Of a stretch of DNA of 64,000 bases, positions 12,389 to 23,234 are shown in pieces (position 1 is the first letter of the stretch; each line of letters opens with the position of its first letter). The DNA is from Megachile rotundata (lineage: Eukaryota; Arthropoda; Insecta; Hymenoptera; Megachilidae), in NCBI RefSeq assembly GCF_050947335.1, contig NC_134995.1:9524501-9588500 (forward strand). The letters are read 5' to 3'. A program made the position numbers and the translations under genes. Below the pieces are notes generated by a model. The model had not been told where the DNA came from. It did not search any database and saw only the letters and a program-made list of their open reading frames with translations.

Positions 12389-13260
12389 TCGATGAACAAA
12401 TTCTCTAGATGCAAGTATTAATACATTGAAAATTCCTTAGATGCAAATATCAACACCTTGAAAATTCTCTAGATGCAAATATCCATACTTTGAAAATCCC
12501 CTAGATGTAAATATCCCTACTTTAAAAATTCCCTCGATGCAAATATTCCAACTTTGAAAATTCCCTAGATGCAAGTATCCATAGTTTGCAAATTCCCTAG
12601 ATGCAAGTATCCATACTTTGAAAATCCTCTAGATGTAAATATCCCTATCTTAAAAATTCCCCAGATGCAAATATTCCAACTTTGAAAATTCCCTAGATGC
12701 AAGTATCCATACTTTGAAAATCCCCTAGATGTAAATATCCCTACTTTAAAAATTCCCCAGATGCAAATATTCCAACTTTGAAAATTTCCTAGATGCAAAT
12801 ATCCATACTTTGAAAATCCCCTAGATGTAAATATCCCTACTTTAAAAATTCCCCAGATGCAAATATTCCAACTTTGAAAATTCCCTAGATGCAAGTATCC
12901 ATACTTTGAAAATCCCCTAGATGTAAATATCCCTACTTTAAAAATTCCCCAGATGCAAATATTCCAACTTTGAAAATTTCCTAGATGCAAATATCCATAC
13001 TTTGAAAATCCCCTAGATGTAAATATCCCTACTTTAAAAATTCCCCAGATGCAAATATTCCAACTTTGAAAATTCCCTAGATGCAAGTATCCATACTCTG
13101 AAAATCCCCTAGATGTAAATATCTCTACCTTAAAAATTCCCCAGATGCAAATGTTCCAACTTTGAAAATTCCCTAGATGCAAGTATCCATAGTTTGCAAA
13201 TCCCCTAGATGTAAATATCCTTACTTTAAAAATTCCCTAGATGCCATGACCTTAAGATTT
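12389..13260. repeat. 32-bp minisatellite in 96-bp higher-order trimers
   Basis: Three related 32-bp monomers alternate: one with ccccagatgcaaatattcc, one with ccctagatgcaagtatcc and one with ccctagatgtaaatatccc. The marker ccagatgcaa falls at 12661, 12757, 12853 and 12949, exactly 96 bp apart. Ninety-six is 32 codons, which creates a 205-codon minus-strand ORF with a 32-residue period. Reversed, the monomer resembles a doubled 16-bp unit of the array at 1-765. Confidence 0.95.
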
Positions 13261-13335
13261 AAGTACCCCTTGCTGCAAGTATTCCTAAATCCAAGTGTCC
13301 CTAGATCCAATTGTTCCTACAGTATCCTGAGTATC
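13261..13335. repeat. Tail of 16-bp minisatellite, reverse orientation
   Basis: Words such as ccaagtgtccctagatccaa are reverse complements of units in 1-765, showing that one repeat family occupies both places in opposite orientation. Confidence 0.7.
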
Positions 13336-14280
13336 CCTAAATCCAAATATCCCTAGCCATATATAATCACAGTTCACTTAAATCGAAACATCTCTAATCT
13401 CAAATACTTTTATCCTTCCTTCTGTTACATAAAGAAATTAAAAATTGAATTGGAACACGTTTTGTTACAAATAAAAGATTGACCCAGAATCCATATGGAA
13501 ACTCATGATTTACGTAGACTCGTGCACGATATCAGAATATCAAATCGAAGTTCTCATTCCGTTTCTATTATTCATCCAGGCAAATTGAACAATCATTTAC
13601 ACATTATGCGAGAAAGTAGCATACCAACGTCCGAACGTCATTCAATCACCGAGTTTCTTATTGTTCGAAGCTACAGGAAGCTCGATCAACATCATTCGAC
13701 CCGGTTACCGTACTTATTTATCGGTGTCGCCGATGAAACTTTTAAACGAACGTTTTCCATATGCAGGTCTTACGCACCGACTGAACCGTTAGGCCAATAT
13801 TGAATCGCACTTTTCCATGTGGGTATCGCGCCTGCATTATGGGAGCACCATGCTGCCCCCATTGTTTAAAACTATCGTTTCTCACTTTTCTTGGAAATAC
13901 GTGTCGAGGAAAATGAACGAGTCTCGAATAAGAAATACATTTTCTGGTTAACTTTATATTGTGTATTGTATTAATTTATTTGTATTATTTATTTTTCTAT
14001 TTTCTCAGGTTAATTGCCATCGAACGAAAGTTCGTGGTTTTTGTTTTAAACCGAGGTGCCAATTAGAGACTCAATTTTTAATTAGTAAGGATGAAAAATT
14101 CACTGCTAATGAATGAAACTTTTAATTGAATTCTGTTTTCAATTTTTAATTCGATAGAGAATTAGAAACGATAATTTTTCGATATAGAAGTATTCATTTG
14201 AAAATTACATTCTGATAGTCAATTAAAAAGGTTTTAATTATTAATTAGGATTCAATCGGTTAATTGTTATGAGAGCAATT
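13336..14280. other. Unique spacer; no gene recognised
   Basis: Unique sequence. The ORF at 13495-13803 (102 codons, true ATG) contains no recognisable motif. AT-rich from 13900 onward with several attaattg-type words. Confidence 0.45.
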
Positions 14281-14475
14281 AAGGAGTTTGTAACTGTTCA
14301 AATGTACAAATTAAAATGTACATATGTCCAAATTTAATTGTTCAAATTCACTTTGTGTTTGAATGTTAAAATGTACAAATTAAAACTACACATCAAATGT
14401 ACGAATTAAGAATGTACAAATTAAAAGTACAAATTAAATGTACAAATTAAAAGTACAAATTAAATGTACAAATAA
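14281..14475. repeat. ATGTACAAATTAAAA short minisatellite
   Basis: Tandem variants of atgtacaaattaaaagt, about 15-17 bp each, roughly ten copies, ending 65 bp before the predicted exon. Confidence 0.8.
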
Positions 14476-14539
14476 AATAGAATTATTGAAAGATTGAAAA
14501 CGTAAGATTGTTAATAATGTAAAAAGTTGTATAACTCAC

Positions 14540-14619
14540 CATATAGATCAGCATACGTAGCAACCTCCACACCCCTGGCATCCTGGAGGTCCCAGCCTCT
14601 CACGATGAGATACGCTTCC
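14540..14619 (-). CDS. Internal coding exon, gene not recognised (80 bp)
   Basis: On the minus strand, a pyrimidine-rich acceptor (gtcttttacag) is followed by 80 bp and then a consensus donor (ATATG|gtgagt). Only one frame is free of stops. It needs one base from a split codon at the 5' end, reads 26 residues beginning EAYLIVRGWDLQ and ending VEVATYADLY, and leaves one base of the next codon. The composition (no low complexity, about 54% GC against an AT-rich surround) is typical of a conserved exon. I do not recognise the family. The exon would join an upstream exon ending in phase 2; the candidate first exon ending at 49271 can satisfy this. Intermediate exons outside my recognition cannot be excluded. 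The next downstream exon is not visible in the 14.5 kb to the window start. Confidence 0.78.
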
Positions 14620-14739
14620 CTGTAAAAGACAAACGCCGGCCATTAGAGACGGGCTTAATTCGCGGGCGTTACGGGGCCTAACGTGCTAGAGTCGGGCGTA
14701 AAAGGAATTTCTTCGCAGCCGGATCTATTTTAATTTATC

Positions 14740-14818
14740 CGACCACCATGGTCTAGCGAGCAAATTAACTGAACACCGTCCGCCAGGTCGCGGTTCGAAT
14801 CCCAAGGAGGTCTCGGCG
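14740..14818 (+). pseudogene. tRNA-like sequence (tRNA pseudogene or SINE head)
   Basis: A box-A-like tggtctagcgagca is followed about 40 bp later by a perfect box-B word ggttcgaatcc, the spacing of an internal RNA polymerase III promoter. The outer bases gaccacc and ggaggtc can pair in six of seven positions like an acceptor stem. The T-stem and anticodon stem pair poorly, so a functional tRNA is unlikely. A decayed tRNA or the head of a tRNA-derived SINE fits; no poly-A or simple-repeat SINE tail is obvious. Confidence 0.42.
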
Positions 14819-15084
14819 CAAAATTGATTTGCCGAGAGAAATCATGGTTATGGGGTTTCGAGTGTGCGCGTGCTCGTTCCATGGAATCAGGATACGCGAC
14901 GTTCCTCGAATCTAGATAAACAGAACTGATTAACTCATTATGGATCTTTTATTTTATTCACAGGCAGAAATTGTTGGTATATTCAAAAATCTCAATATTT
15001 CAATTTATTTGTAGGTAAGGAAATATTCTTCCTAATCAGAACGGACTGCGTCGAAGAGAGTCTGTCTAATTTAATGTTGAGATA
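14819..15084. other. Unique spacer upstream of the inverted-repeat element
   Basis: Nothing recognisable apart from the TA dinucleotide at 15085-15086 that abuts the element terminus. Confidence 0.5.
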
Positions 15085-15086
15085 TA

Positions 15087-16666
15087 CAGGGTGTATTATA
15101 AGTAACGTCCCCGAAATGTAGTTGACGTGATTCTGAATAAGATTTCCCTTTGCAAAAATGCGGTCCGAAGCTTCGTTTCTGAATTATTAAGGAAAATCAC
15201 GGACATGTAGAAATGGGGGAGTAGAGAATATAGCGCGTGGAATTACGACGCGTGGAAATAGGGGGCGTAGGGAATATAACGCGTGGAATTACGCCGCGTG
15301 GAGATTCAACGCGTGGAAATACGGGGCGTAGGGGATATGACGCTTGGAAATACGGAGCGTAGAGAATACAAAGCGTAAAATTACAACGCGTGGAAATGGG
15401 GGAGTAGAGAATATAACGTGTGGAATTACGACGCGTGGAAATAGGGGGCGTTGGGAATATAACGCGTGGAATTACGACGCGTGGAAATAGGGGGCGTAGG
15501 GAATATAACGCGTGGAATTACGCCGCGTGGAGATTCAACGCGTGGAAATACGGGGCGTAGGGGATATGACGCGTGGAAATACGAAGCGTAGAGAATACAA
15601 AGCGTAAAATTACAACGCGTGGAAATGGGGGAGTAGAGAACATAACGCGTGGAATTACGACGCGTGGAAATAGGGGGCGTAGGGAATATAACGCGTGGAA
15701 TTAATACGCGTGGAGATTCAACGCGTGGAAATACGGGGCGTAGGGGATATGAGGCGTGGAAATACAAAGCGTAGAGAATACAAAGCGTAAAATTACAACG
15801 CGTGGAAATGGGGGAGTAGAGAATATAACGTGTGGAATTACGACGCGTGGAAATAGGGGGCGTTGGGAATATAACGCGTGGAATTACGACGCGTGGAAAT
15901 AGGGGGCGTAGAGAATATAGCGCGTGGAATTACGCCGCGTGGAGATTCAACGCGTGGAAATACGGGGCGTAGGGGATATGACGCGTGGAAATACGAAGCG
16001 TAGAGAATACAAAGCGTAAAATTACAACGCGTGGAAATGGGGGAGTAGAGAACATAACGCGTGGAATTACGACGCGTGGAAATAGGGGGCGTAGGGAATA
16101 TAACGCGTGGAATTAATACGCGTGGAGATTCAACGCGTGGAAATACGGGGCGTAGGGGATATGAGGCGTGGAAATACAAAGCGTAGAGAATACAAAGCGT
16201 AAAATTACAACGCGTGGAAATGGGGGAGTAGAGAATATAACGTGTGGAATTACGACGCGTGGGAATAGGGGGCGTTGGGAATATAACGCGTGGAATTACG
16301 ACGCGTGGAAATAGAGGGCGTAGGGAATATAGCGCGTGGAATTACGCCGCGTGGAGATTCAACGCGTGGAAATACGGGGCGTAGGGGATATGACGCGTGG
16401 AAATACGAAGCGTAGAGAATACAAAGCGTAAAATTACAACGCGTGGAAATAGGAAGAGTAGAGAATATAACGCGCTCCGCCTCTATACTCGAAGCTGCGC
16501 TCTCGCATCTGCGCATGCGTAATCCTCGCACTCCGATTGGTCCGTGTTTTTCCTTAATAATTCAAAAACGGAGCTTCAAACCCCATTTTCGCAAAGGGAA
16601 ATCTTATTCAGAATCGCGTCAGCTACCCCCTATTTCAGGGACCTACGCTAATTGCGAGACACCCTG
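15087..16666. mobile_element. Non-autonomous TIR element with CpG minisatellite core, copy A
   Basis: The left end starts CAGGGTGTATTATAAG and the right end finishes GCGAGACACCCTG; both are flanked by TA, as expected of a TA target-site duplication. Roughly 125 bp at each end are inverted repeats (shared words gattctgaataagatttccc and gaattattaaggaaaa). Between them lie about 1.25 kb of ACGCGT-containing tandem repeats. There is no transposase ORF, so mobility would have required proteins encoded elsewhere. TA duplication suggests a Tc1/mariner-type enzyme, by inference only. Copy B (39752-40621) is in inverted orientation and copy C ends at 36219. Confidence 0.75.
15210..16470. repeat. ACGCGT minisatellite with 412-bp higher-order repeat
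   Basis: Monomers of about 13-16 bp all carry the gcgtgga motif (cgcgtggaattacgacgcgt, cgcgtggaaatagggggcgt). They are organised into a compound unit: the landmark tggaaatgggggagtagaga occurs at 15391, 15803 and 16215, exactly 412 bp apart, and units two and three are nearly identical. Three recent duplications are implied. Minus-strand ORFs of 113 codons repeat at the same spacing and are artefacts. Confidence 0.93.
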
Positions 16667-17046
16667 TATCGCGGCAAGGATTAAGAATAGCGACGTGGCA
16701 AACTGCTTCGAGCGAAAGGAAAAGAAAGAGAATTGTTAATCGAGGTTTTTATTTAACATGAATGGTAATGCCAATAAATGTATTTACAGGACCTGACCAA
16801 TGATTTCTTCCTAATCTTTTTATTCAAAGTATAAAATCCGCGGTACATTCGCCTGTAGATCGGTAGAGAAAAAACGTGGAAAATATAATTATACATTTAT
16901 TAATATACAAAAAAATTGACACGCTAATATTCTCGTACATTGTCTCATTCGACGAAAAATAATTTATAAACATTTTTTTTATATCTACGTGCTTAAGTTA
17001 CAATTAAATATATTAACTTTCGTGTGCTGTTACAAGCTACTGACTA
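16441..17046. repeat. Inverted long duplicate, partner of 39372-39981
   Basis: About 600 bp here match the reverse complement of 39372-39981 at roughly 96-97% by eye, including the right terminal repeat of the element and a further 380 bp beyond its apparent CACCCTG terminus. A 98-codon plus-strand ORF (16443-16739) is also open in the partner copy (103 codons, minus strand), but about nine of a dozen differences change the amino acid, which argues against selection on a protein. A third terminus-like sequence, ttgtgagacgtcctgtac, lies at 17121-17138. Confidence 0.9.
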
Positions 17047-17409
17047 TGGCTTTATACATTTGATCTTGATATCTTGCGTTCTAAAATACTCATTCGCATG
17101 GAAAATTTTGAGTGCACTAATTGTGAGACGTCCTGTACAAAGGTATCGATGAAGCATGAGATCTTTTATCTAAAAGGGAACACCAATCAATTTTAAATTT
17201 AAAAGAAACAATCGAGTATTTTATTCTACTAAGACCTTAAATCTGCTTCCTATATCCCAATAGAAATTTCTGCTTTGAATATGCAAGCGATCGATCGCTT
17301 TTAATCGATTAACTAGTATCGCTGTAAATCGTGATGGGTCTAATCGGATTATCGCCGATCGCTGTTACGAGGTATCTCGAAGGAAACAATTAACGATTGA
17401 TAATTGTAT
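17047..17409. other. Unique spacer with possible outer element end
   Basis: Contains the terminus-like gacgtcctgta ending at 17137, after which no relation to the duplicated block is seen. It also contains short palindromes (gcgatcgatcgc near 17290). Confidence 0.5.
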
Positions 17410-18140
17410 TGTGGTTGCTGTAACGTTAATTGACTGCTTATAATTTCTAGTTCTTCATTGAAATTTAATCGTGTAACAGTAATACAATCATTAATTGCTA
17501 ATTCTTTATTGCAATTCTAAGATGTAACTGTAATAGTATAATTTATAATTGCTAGGTTTTTTAGTGGAGTTTTATATTGTAATTATTGATTGCTAGTTTT
17601 TGGTGCAATTTTATATTGTTATATTAATATTATTTTTACGTACTAGTTTTTTTTATTAAATTTGATATTGTAATAGTAATATTATTTTTAGGTACTAGTT
17701 TTTTTATCGAAATTCAATACTGTAGTAATAATATTAAAATTATTAGTTGCTAGTGTTTTTTATTAAATTTGATATTGTAATAGTAATAAAATAATTAACA
17801 ATCACTAGTTTTTTTTATTAAAATTCAATATTATAATAGTAATGTTAAAATTTCTAATTGCTAGTTTTTTCAATGAAATTCAATACTGTAATAGTAATAT
17901 TAAAATTACTAGTTGCTACACTTGTTTATTAAAATTGAATATTGCAGTAATAATAATATAATTTCTAATTGCTAGTTTTTTAAATGAAATTCAATCTTAC
18001 AATAACAGTAATAAAATTTCAAATTGCTAGTTTTTTATCGAAACTCATTTCATTAAAATTCAATAACATAACCTCAAAATTAAAATTATTAATTACAACT
18101 TGTTTTATTGAAATTCAATATAATAATCATGAATTGCCAT
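17410..18140. repeat. AT-rich degenerate repeat, ~52-58 bp
   Basis: The motif ctagttttttt plus attgaaattcaatattgtaa and aatagtaatattaaaatt recurs at about 17643, 17695, 17750, 17804 and 17862, with weaker copies on either side; around eleven diverged copies in all. Confidence 0.82.
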
Positions 18141-19155
18141 CTTCTAGAAAGCTAATTAAAATAATATTCAATGCACAATTTTAATAAATAAACGCACAAT
18201 TATTAAATTGGTAGGTAAAGTTAGTTTCATTCTATTAATAAATTTTTTTCATAAATTCCTAAACACTTTTTATAAAAGATCAACAAAAGCTTCCCCAAAA
18301 ATATTTCTCACGAATCACCCCACCATCTCAATTTTCTTTAAAAATAAAATCTCCATTTGCCTCACCGGTTAACGTGATGTATCGACGTAAATACACCCGT
18401 GAACGTATATATACGTCATCGGTAGTTAAAGGGTTAAGGTACATTGAATATAGACATTAAGGAAGTATCGTGCCTAGTAGATGACGAATGAGATAAACGA
18501 CTCCCGCTTAACGACTTTCATATATTTTCATACCGGTATTTCTATTCTCCATTAGTACCGAGGTAGTCGATGATTATCGTTCGACTAGTTACATCGATTT
18601 ATCGTGCGAGATGTGTTGCACAGATAGTTCCGTGTCGAGTGTTGTTTGACGGAATGAAAAAAGTATTTAACAACCGACATGGGAAGTGGTTTTGAGAAAC
18701 ATTTTGTTGTTATGACCCACTTATTTACATTTCGTTCCTTCGAGTACAGTCGATGTTATTAATGAATCGATAAGATTGTTAGTTCAATTAATTCCTTCGT
18801 CTGGGACTTTTAATTTCTTGTTTGTGTGTGTTGGAATCAATCATCGGTAATAGTTGGGTATTAATAATGGTGGATGGGATCGATGTAATTAATGATAGCG
18901 AAACGATTCGATAATAATGTAGTCAATGTTTTAGAAGTAACTGGTATATTGGGTTTCGATATTAATGTTTGTTCAAGTAATATTGATAGTGTACTGACAT
19001 TAATAAAGATTGTTATAGTACTTACAAGTAGAATGGACACTTATTGAATGTGCGAAATACGTGTTTTGGGATTCGATGTTTTTTTCATGTTAGACTATAT
19101 TTTTGAGTGTGGGAGATTTTGGGCGAGCTTTAGGGTAATTGACAAATTTTCAAAT
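18141..19155. other. Unique spacer
   Basis: AT-rich unique DNA. A palindromic acgtatatatacgt lies near 18402. No gene is supported. Confidence 0.5.
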
Positions 19156-19159
19156 TATC

Positions 19160-19485
19160 AAATACTCAATTCTTTCAATTCTTTCAATTTGTTCAATTTG
19201 TTCAATTTGTTCAATTTGTTCAATTTGTTCAATTCTTTCAATTCTTTCAATTCTTTCAATTCCTTCAATTCTTTCAATTCTTGCAATTCTTGCAATTCTT
19301 TCAATTCTTGCAATTCTTTCAATTCTTTCAATTCTTTCAATTCTTTCAATTCTTTCAATTCTTTCAATTCTTTCAATTCTTACAATTCTTTCAATTCTTT
19401 CAATTCTTTCAATTCTTTCAATTCTTTCAATTCTTTCAATTCTTTCAATTCTTTCAATTCTTTCAATTCTTCCAATTTTCTCTAT
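19160..19485. repeat. 9-bp array (TTCAATTCT)n, ~35 copies
   Basis: Tandem ttcaattct with an initial block of ttcaatttg units and scattered tgcaattct. Being nine bases long it leaves frames open on both strands (Phe-Asn-Ser, Leu-Ser-Ile, Lys-Glu-Leu repeats). These are not genes. Confidence 0.96.
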
Positions 19486-19494
19486 TTTCTAACT

Positions 19495-20625
19495 TCCTAA
19501 CATAGCAAATTTCGAAAATTTCAGATCTTCAAATTCCCAAATCCCCAAATTTCTCAAATCTCCATATTCCCAAATATCTGATTCCCAAAATTCCCTAGAT
19601 TTCACAAATTCCCAAATTTCTCAAATCCTTGATTCTCAAAATTCCTTAGATTTTACAAGCTCTCAAATTTCCAAGTCCCCAAATTTCTCAAATCTCCATA
19701 TTCCCAAATATCTAATTCCCAAAATTCCCTAGATTTCACAAATTCCCAAATTTCTCAAATCCTTGATTCTCAAAATTCCCTAGATTTTACAAGCTCTCAA
19801 ATTTCCAAGTCCCCAAATTTCTCAAATCTCCATATTCCCAAATTTCTGATTCCCAAAATTCCCTAGATTTCACAAATTCCCAAATTTCTCAAATCCTTGA
19901 TTCTCAAAATTCCCTAGATTTCACAAGTTCTCAAATTTCCCAAATCCTTGATTCTAAAAATTTCCTAGATTTCACAAGTTCTCAAATTTCCAAATCCCCA
20001 AATTTTTCAAATCTCCATATTCCCAAATTTCTGATTCTCAAAATTCCCTAGATTTTACAAGTTCTCAAATTTCCAAATCCCCAAATTTCTCAAATCTCCA
20101 TATTCCCAAATTTCTGATTCACAAAATTCCCTAGATTTCACAAATTCCCAAATTTCCCAAATCCTTGATCCTCAAAATTCCCTAGATTTCACAAATTCTC
20201 AAATTTCCCAAATCCTTGATTCTAAAAATTTCCTAGATTTCACAAGTTCTCAAAATTTCAAATCCCCAAATTTTTCAAATCTCCATATTCCCAAATTTCT
20301 GATTCACATAATTCCCTAGATTTCACAAATTCCCAAATTTCCCCAATGCTTGATTCTCAAAATTCCCTAAGTTTCATAAGTTTTCAAATTTCCAAATCCT
20401 CAAATTTCTCAAATCTCCATATTCCCCAATTTCTGATTCGAAAAATTCCCTAGATTTCACAGTTTCTCAAGTTTCCAAATCCCCAAATTTCCCAACTCTC
20501 TATATTCTGAAATACTTTATTCTAAAAGTTCCCTAGATTTTACAATTTCCCAAATTTTCAAATCCCCAAGTCGTTCATTCTCAAAATGCCCTAGATCTTC
20601 CAAGTCATCTACTTGAAATCCCCAA
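19495..20625. repeat. CCCTAGATTTCACAAATTCC minisatellite
   Basis: Words aattccctagatttcac, aagttctcaaatttcc, aaatccccaaatttctc and aaatctccatattccc alternate in compound units of about 100-120 bp (ccatattcccaaat recurs throughout). It is the reverse complement of the 3.2-4.5-kb family. Confidence 0.9.
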
Positions 20626-21235
20626 ACCCTCCAAATTTCCCTCTCCAAATTCTACAACGTACAAAAATTTTGAAATTGTCAAGCAGCCAACTACAAAAAC
20701 ATGTAAAGAGCCTAGACAGATAGGTCCATGACATCCGACGATTGATCTTCGCCGCCGAATATTTCGTCAATGTCGAAATCGGTCGGCCGAACCGGTGAAA
20801 CGCGTTACCACGAAGCCGGACCACAGTCGTCGAGTTTTATGAATGGTCACCGAGAGAACAGGTTCCAGTCCCCCGGACACGATGATCATTAATTTTATTT
20901 TTATTTCACGTACATTTTATTTCTACCGGCATATACCCGTATCGCCTTAATTCGCCTTCGATTTTCCCGAGTGTGAAATTGAAACTTCGAATCGATCGCC
21001 GGCTATTCAACGGATACCACATACCGATTTAATCCCGCCGTTCCTTTCGCGTTTTACGCGTAACGACGGAATCGAACGATCGCTGTTTCATGGTAATTAT
21101 CGTCTTCCCTCGTTCGTTCATTTGCACCCGAACGATGACGATGCGGTTCATTGGACGATATATTGTTGCACGGAATAAAATACCGGACACGTTGCTTACC
21201 GATCGAAACGATGCCGAACGCTATTCAGCCTGAAA
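20626..21235. other. Unique CpG-rich island
   Basis: CpG-dense single-copy DNA with short ORFs only (71 codons on the minus strand, merging into the minisatellite). Conserved noncoding DNA is possible; no gene is supported. Confidence 0.45.
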
Positions 21236-22290
21236 ATTATCCTACCGTGTCGAATGACATTAATAGCAATTGATACCTTTTTGGTGCCTTTGTGATTCTC
21301 GTCTTATCGACACTTAATGGAAATTATCGGTTTCCACCAAGTATCGGTAGTTTGATGGTATCGGTAAATTAGTTGCTTTATCAAATTGCATTTTAGGAAG
21401 TACATAAATGGTGTATCGTAGAAGTTGAACCGATTCAGATAGGTTTTAATGGTGCTCGGTAATTTGATACCGATTTTTGAGACGTCTTATTGACACCAGG
21501 CGGGAATTATCGGTTTCTACCGCGTAGCAAAGTATCGGTATTTTCGTGGAATCGGTAAATTAATTGCTGTATCAAATGACTTTTTGCAAAGAACTTAAAT
21601 GGGGTATCGTAGTCGTTGAACCGATTCAGATACGCTTTGATGGTGCTCGGTAATTTGATACCGATTTTTGAGATGTCTTATTGACACTAGGCGGGAATTA
21701 TCGGTTTCTATCGCGTAGCAAAGTATCGGTATTTTCGTGGAATCGGTAAAGTAGATGCTGTATCAAATGACATTTTACAAAGAACTTAAATATGGTATCG
21801 TAGCCATTGAACCGATTCAGATACGTTTTAATGGTGCTCGGTAATTTGATACCGATTTTGAAGAACATGTTTTATCGACACTCGGCGAAACTTTTCGGAT
21901 TTATTTCTACCACGTAACAAAGTATCGGTACTCTTTTCGTGGAATCGGTAAATTAGTTGCTGTATCAAATGACATTTTACAAAGAACTTAAATGTGGTAT
22001 CGTAGTCGTTGAACTGATTCAGATACGTTTTAATGGTGCTCGGTAATTTGATACCGATTTTTTAGAAGACGTCTTATCGACACTCGACGAAACTTATCGG
22101 ATTTATTTCTACCACGTAACAAAGTATCGGTACTCTTTTCGTGGAATCGGTAAATTAATCGCTGTATCAAATGACATTTTACAAAGAACTTAAATAGGGT
22201 ATCGTAGCCATTGAACCGATTCAGATACGTTTTAATGGTGCTCGGCAATTTGATACCGATTTTTAAGAAGACATCGACACTTAACATTCC
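21236..22290. repeat. 191-203-bp satellite array, ~5 copies
   Basis: The landmark ggtgctcggtaatttgatac occurs at 21451, 21642, 21833, 22034 and, as ggtgctcggcaatttgatac, at 22237, giving spacings of 191, 191, 201 and 203 bp. Each unit also holds gaaccgattcagatacg and tatcaaatgacattttac. The later units gained about 10 bp near tttatttctaccacgtaac. The 105-codon minus-strand ORF (22030-22347) spans units and is not a gene. Confidence 0.95.
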
Positions 22291-23230
22291 ACAACACACA
22301 GCATACCCTAACCATGACCCAAAGAATAAATTTATCACCCTAACCATAATGAAAATGTCAGTATCTTCCTCAACTATCTCCCCATCTCAACATCCAGAAA
22401 TGACTAATAATAAATTCGTCAAATCTTTTAACCATACGTTTTAGAACCGACAAAATCTCCTCTATCGATCGCAACGTTCAGGCTAAAGTGGATCAGATCC
22501 ATCATTCGCATTCTCCCCTATCAGATTAAACGCATCGCTTCACCGGTGTTTCGATTAACAGAGATCTAATAAGTGGACAGATTGTGCGCAGCGATTGCAA
22601 CGATTTATTTCCTCGACTCCATTTTCTCGTGGCTCCGTCGTCGATTACTAATCGTCCCCTATCGATTTTTTACCGCGATTTCGTCGCCGTTGGACGCACT
22701 TCTCGCGTATTGGATCTCCTTTTTTGCGGGATCTCGTTCTAACAAGGACGCTGTTTTTGTCCAAGTGTCTGCGAATCGAACGAGCCTCGTTCTTCTGGAA
22801 GTACGATCCACCAATTCAGACGTGCTGACCGCGATCCGAGTTCTTTAACTTTGTTTTTTTTCTTCTCTACTGTCCTCGCCGTCAACTTTTAATACGATCC
22901 GTTAGTCTTGCGCGTACAATACCGTGAGCCTCGTTCTCTTCTACCGTGCCACATTGTCGGTATACACGGTTTCAATAGCCGACTCCTCAGACGAAAAAAC
23001 CGAAGGCTTCAGAAGTAACGAATACTCCTTTCAACGTGAAAGCAAAATGATCACATCTGAAGAAGCGATTCTTCTACCGTCGTCGAATCACTGGTCTTTC
23101 AGTTTCGTGAGACTTCGAGCGGGAAACGTATTGTGGAGCGAGGCTGCGGACGTGTGTGGCAGCTTGATATTTCGGGGGCTGGTGTCCTTGGTCCAATTCG
23201 GAAAAATTCGGGTTATGTCGGGAGGGTGAA
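22291..23230. other. Unique island; no gene recognised
   Basis: CpG-rich single-copy sequence from about 22440 to 23225. ORFs of 91 and 101 codons on the plus strand begin with GTG codons and show no domain. A regulatory or weakly conserved intronic element is possible. Confidence 0.4.
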
Positions 23231-23234
23231 GAGA

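Noticed and set aside
12565..13182. 205-codon minus-strand ORF with a 32-residue repeat
   Set aside because: A consequence of the 96-bp higher-order repeat; no unique sequence at either end.
14740..14818. Functional tRNA gene
   Set aside because: Box A and box B are present, but the T-stem and anticodon stem do not pair, so pseudogene or SINE is preferred.
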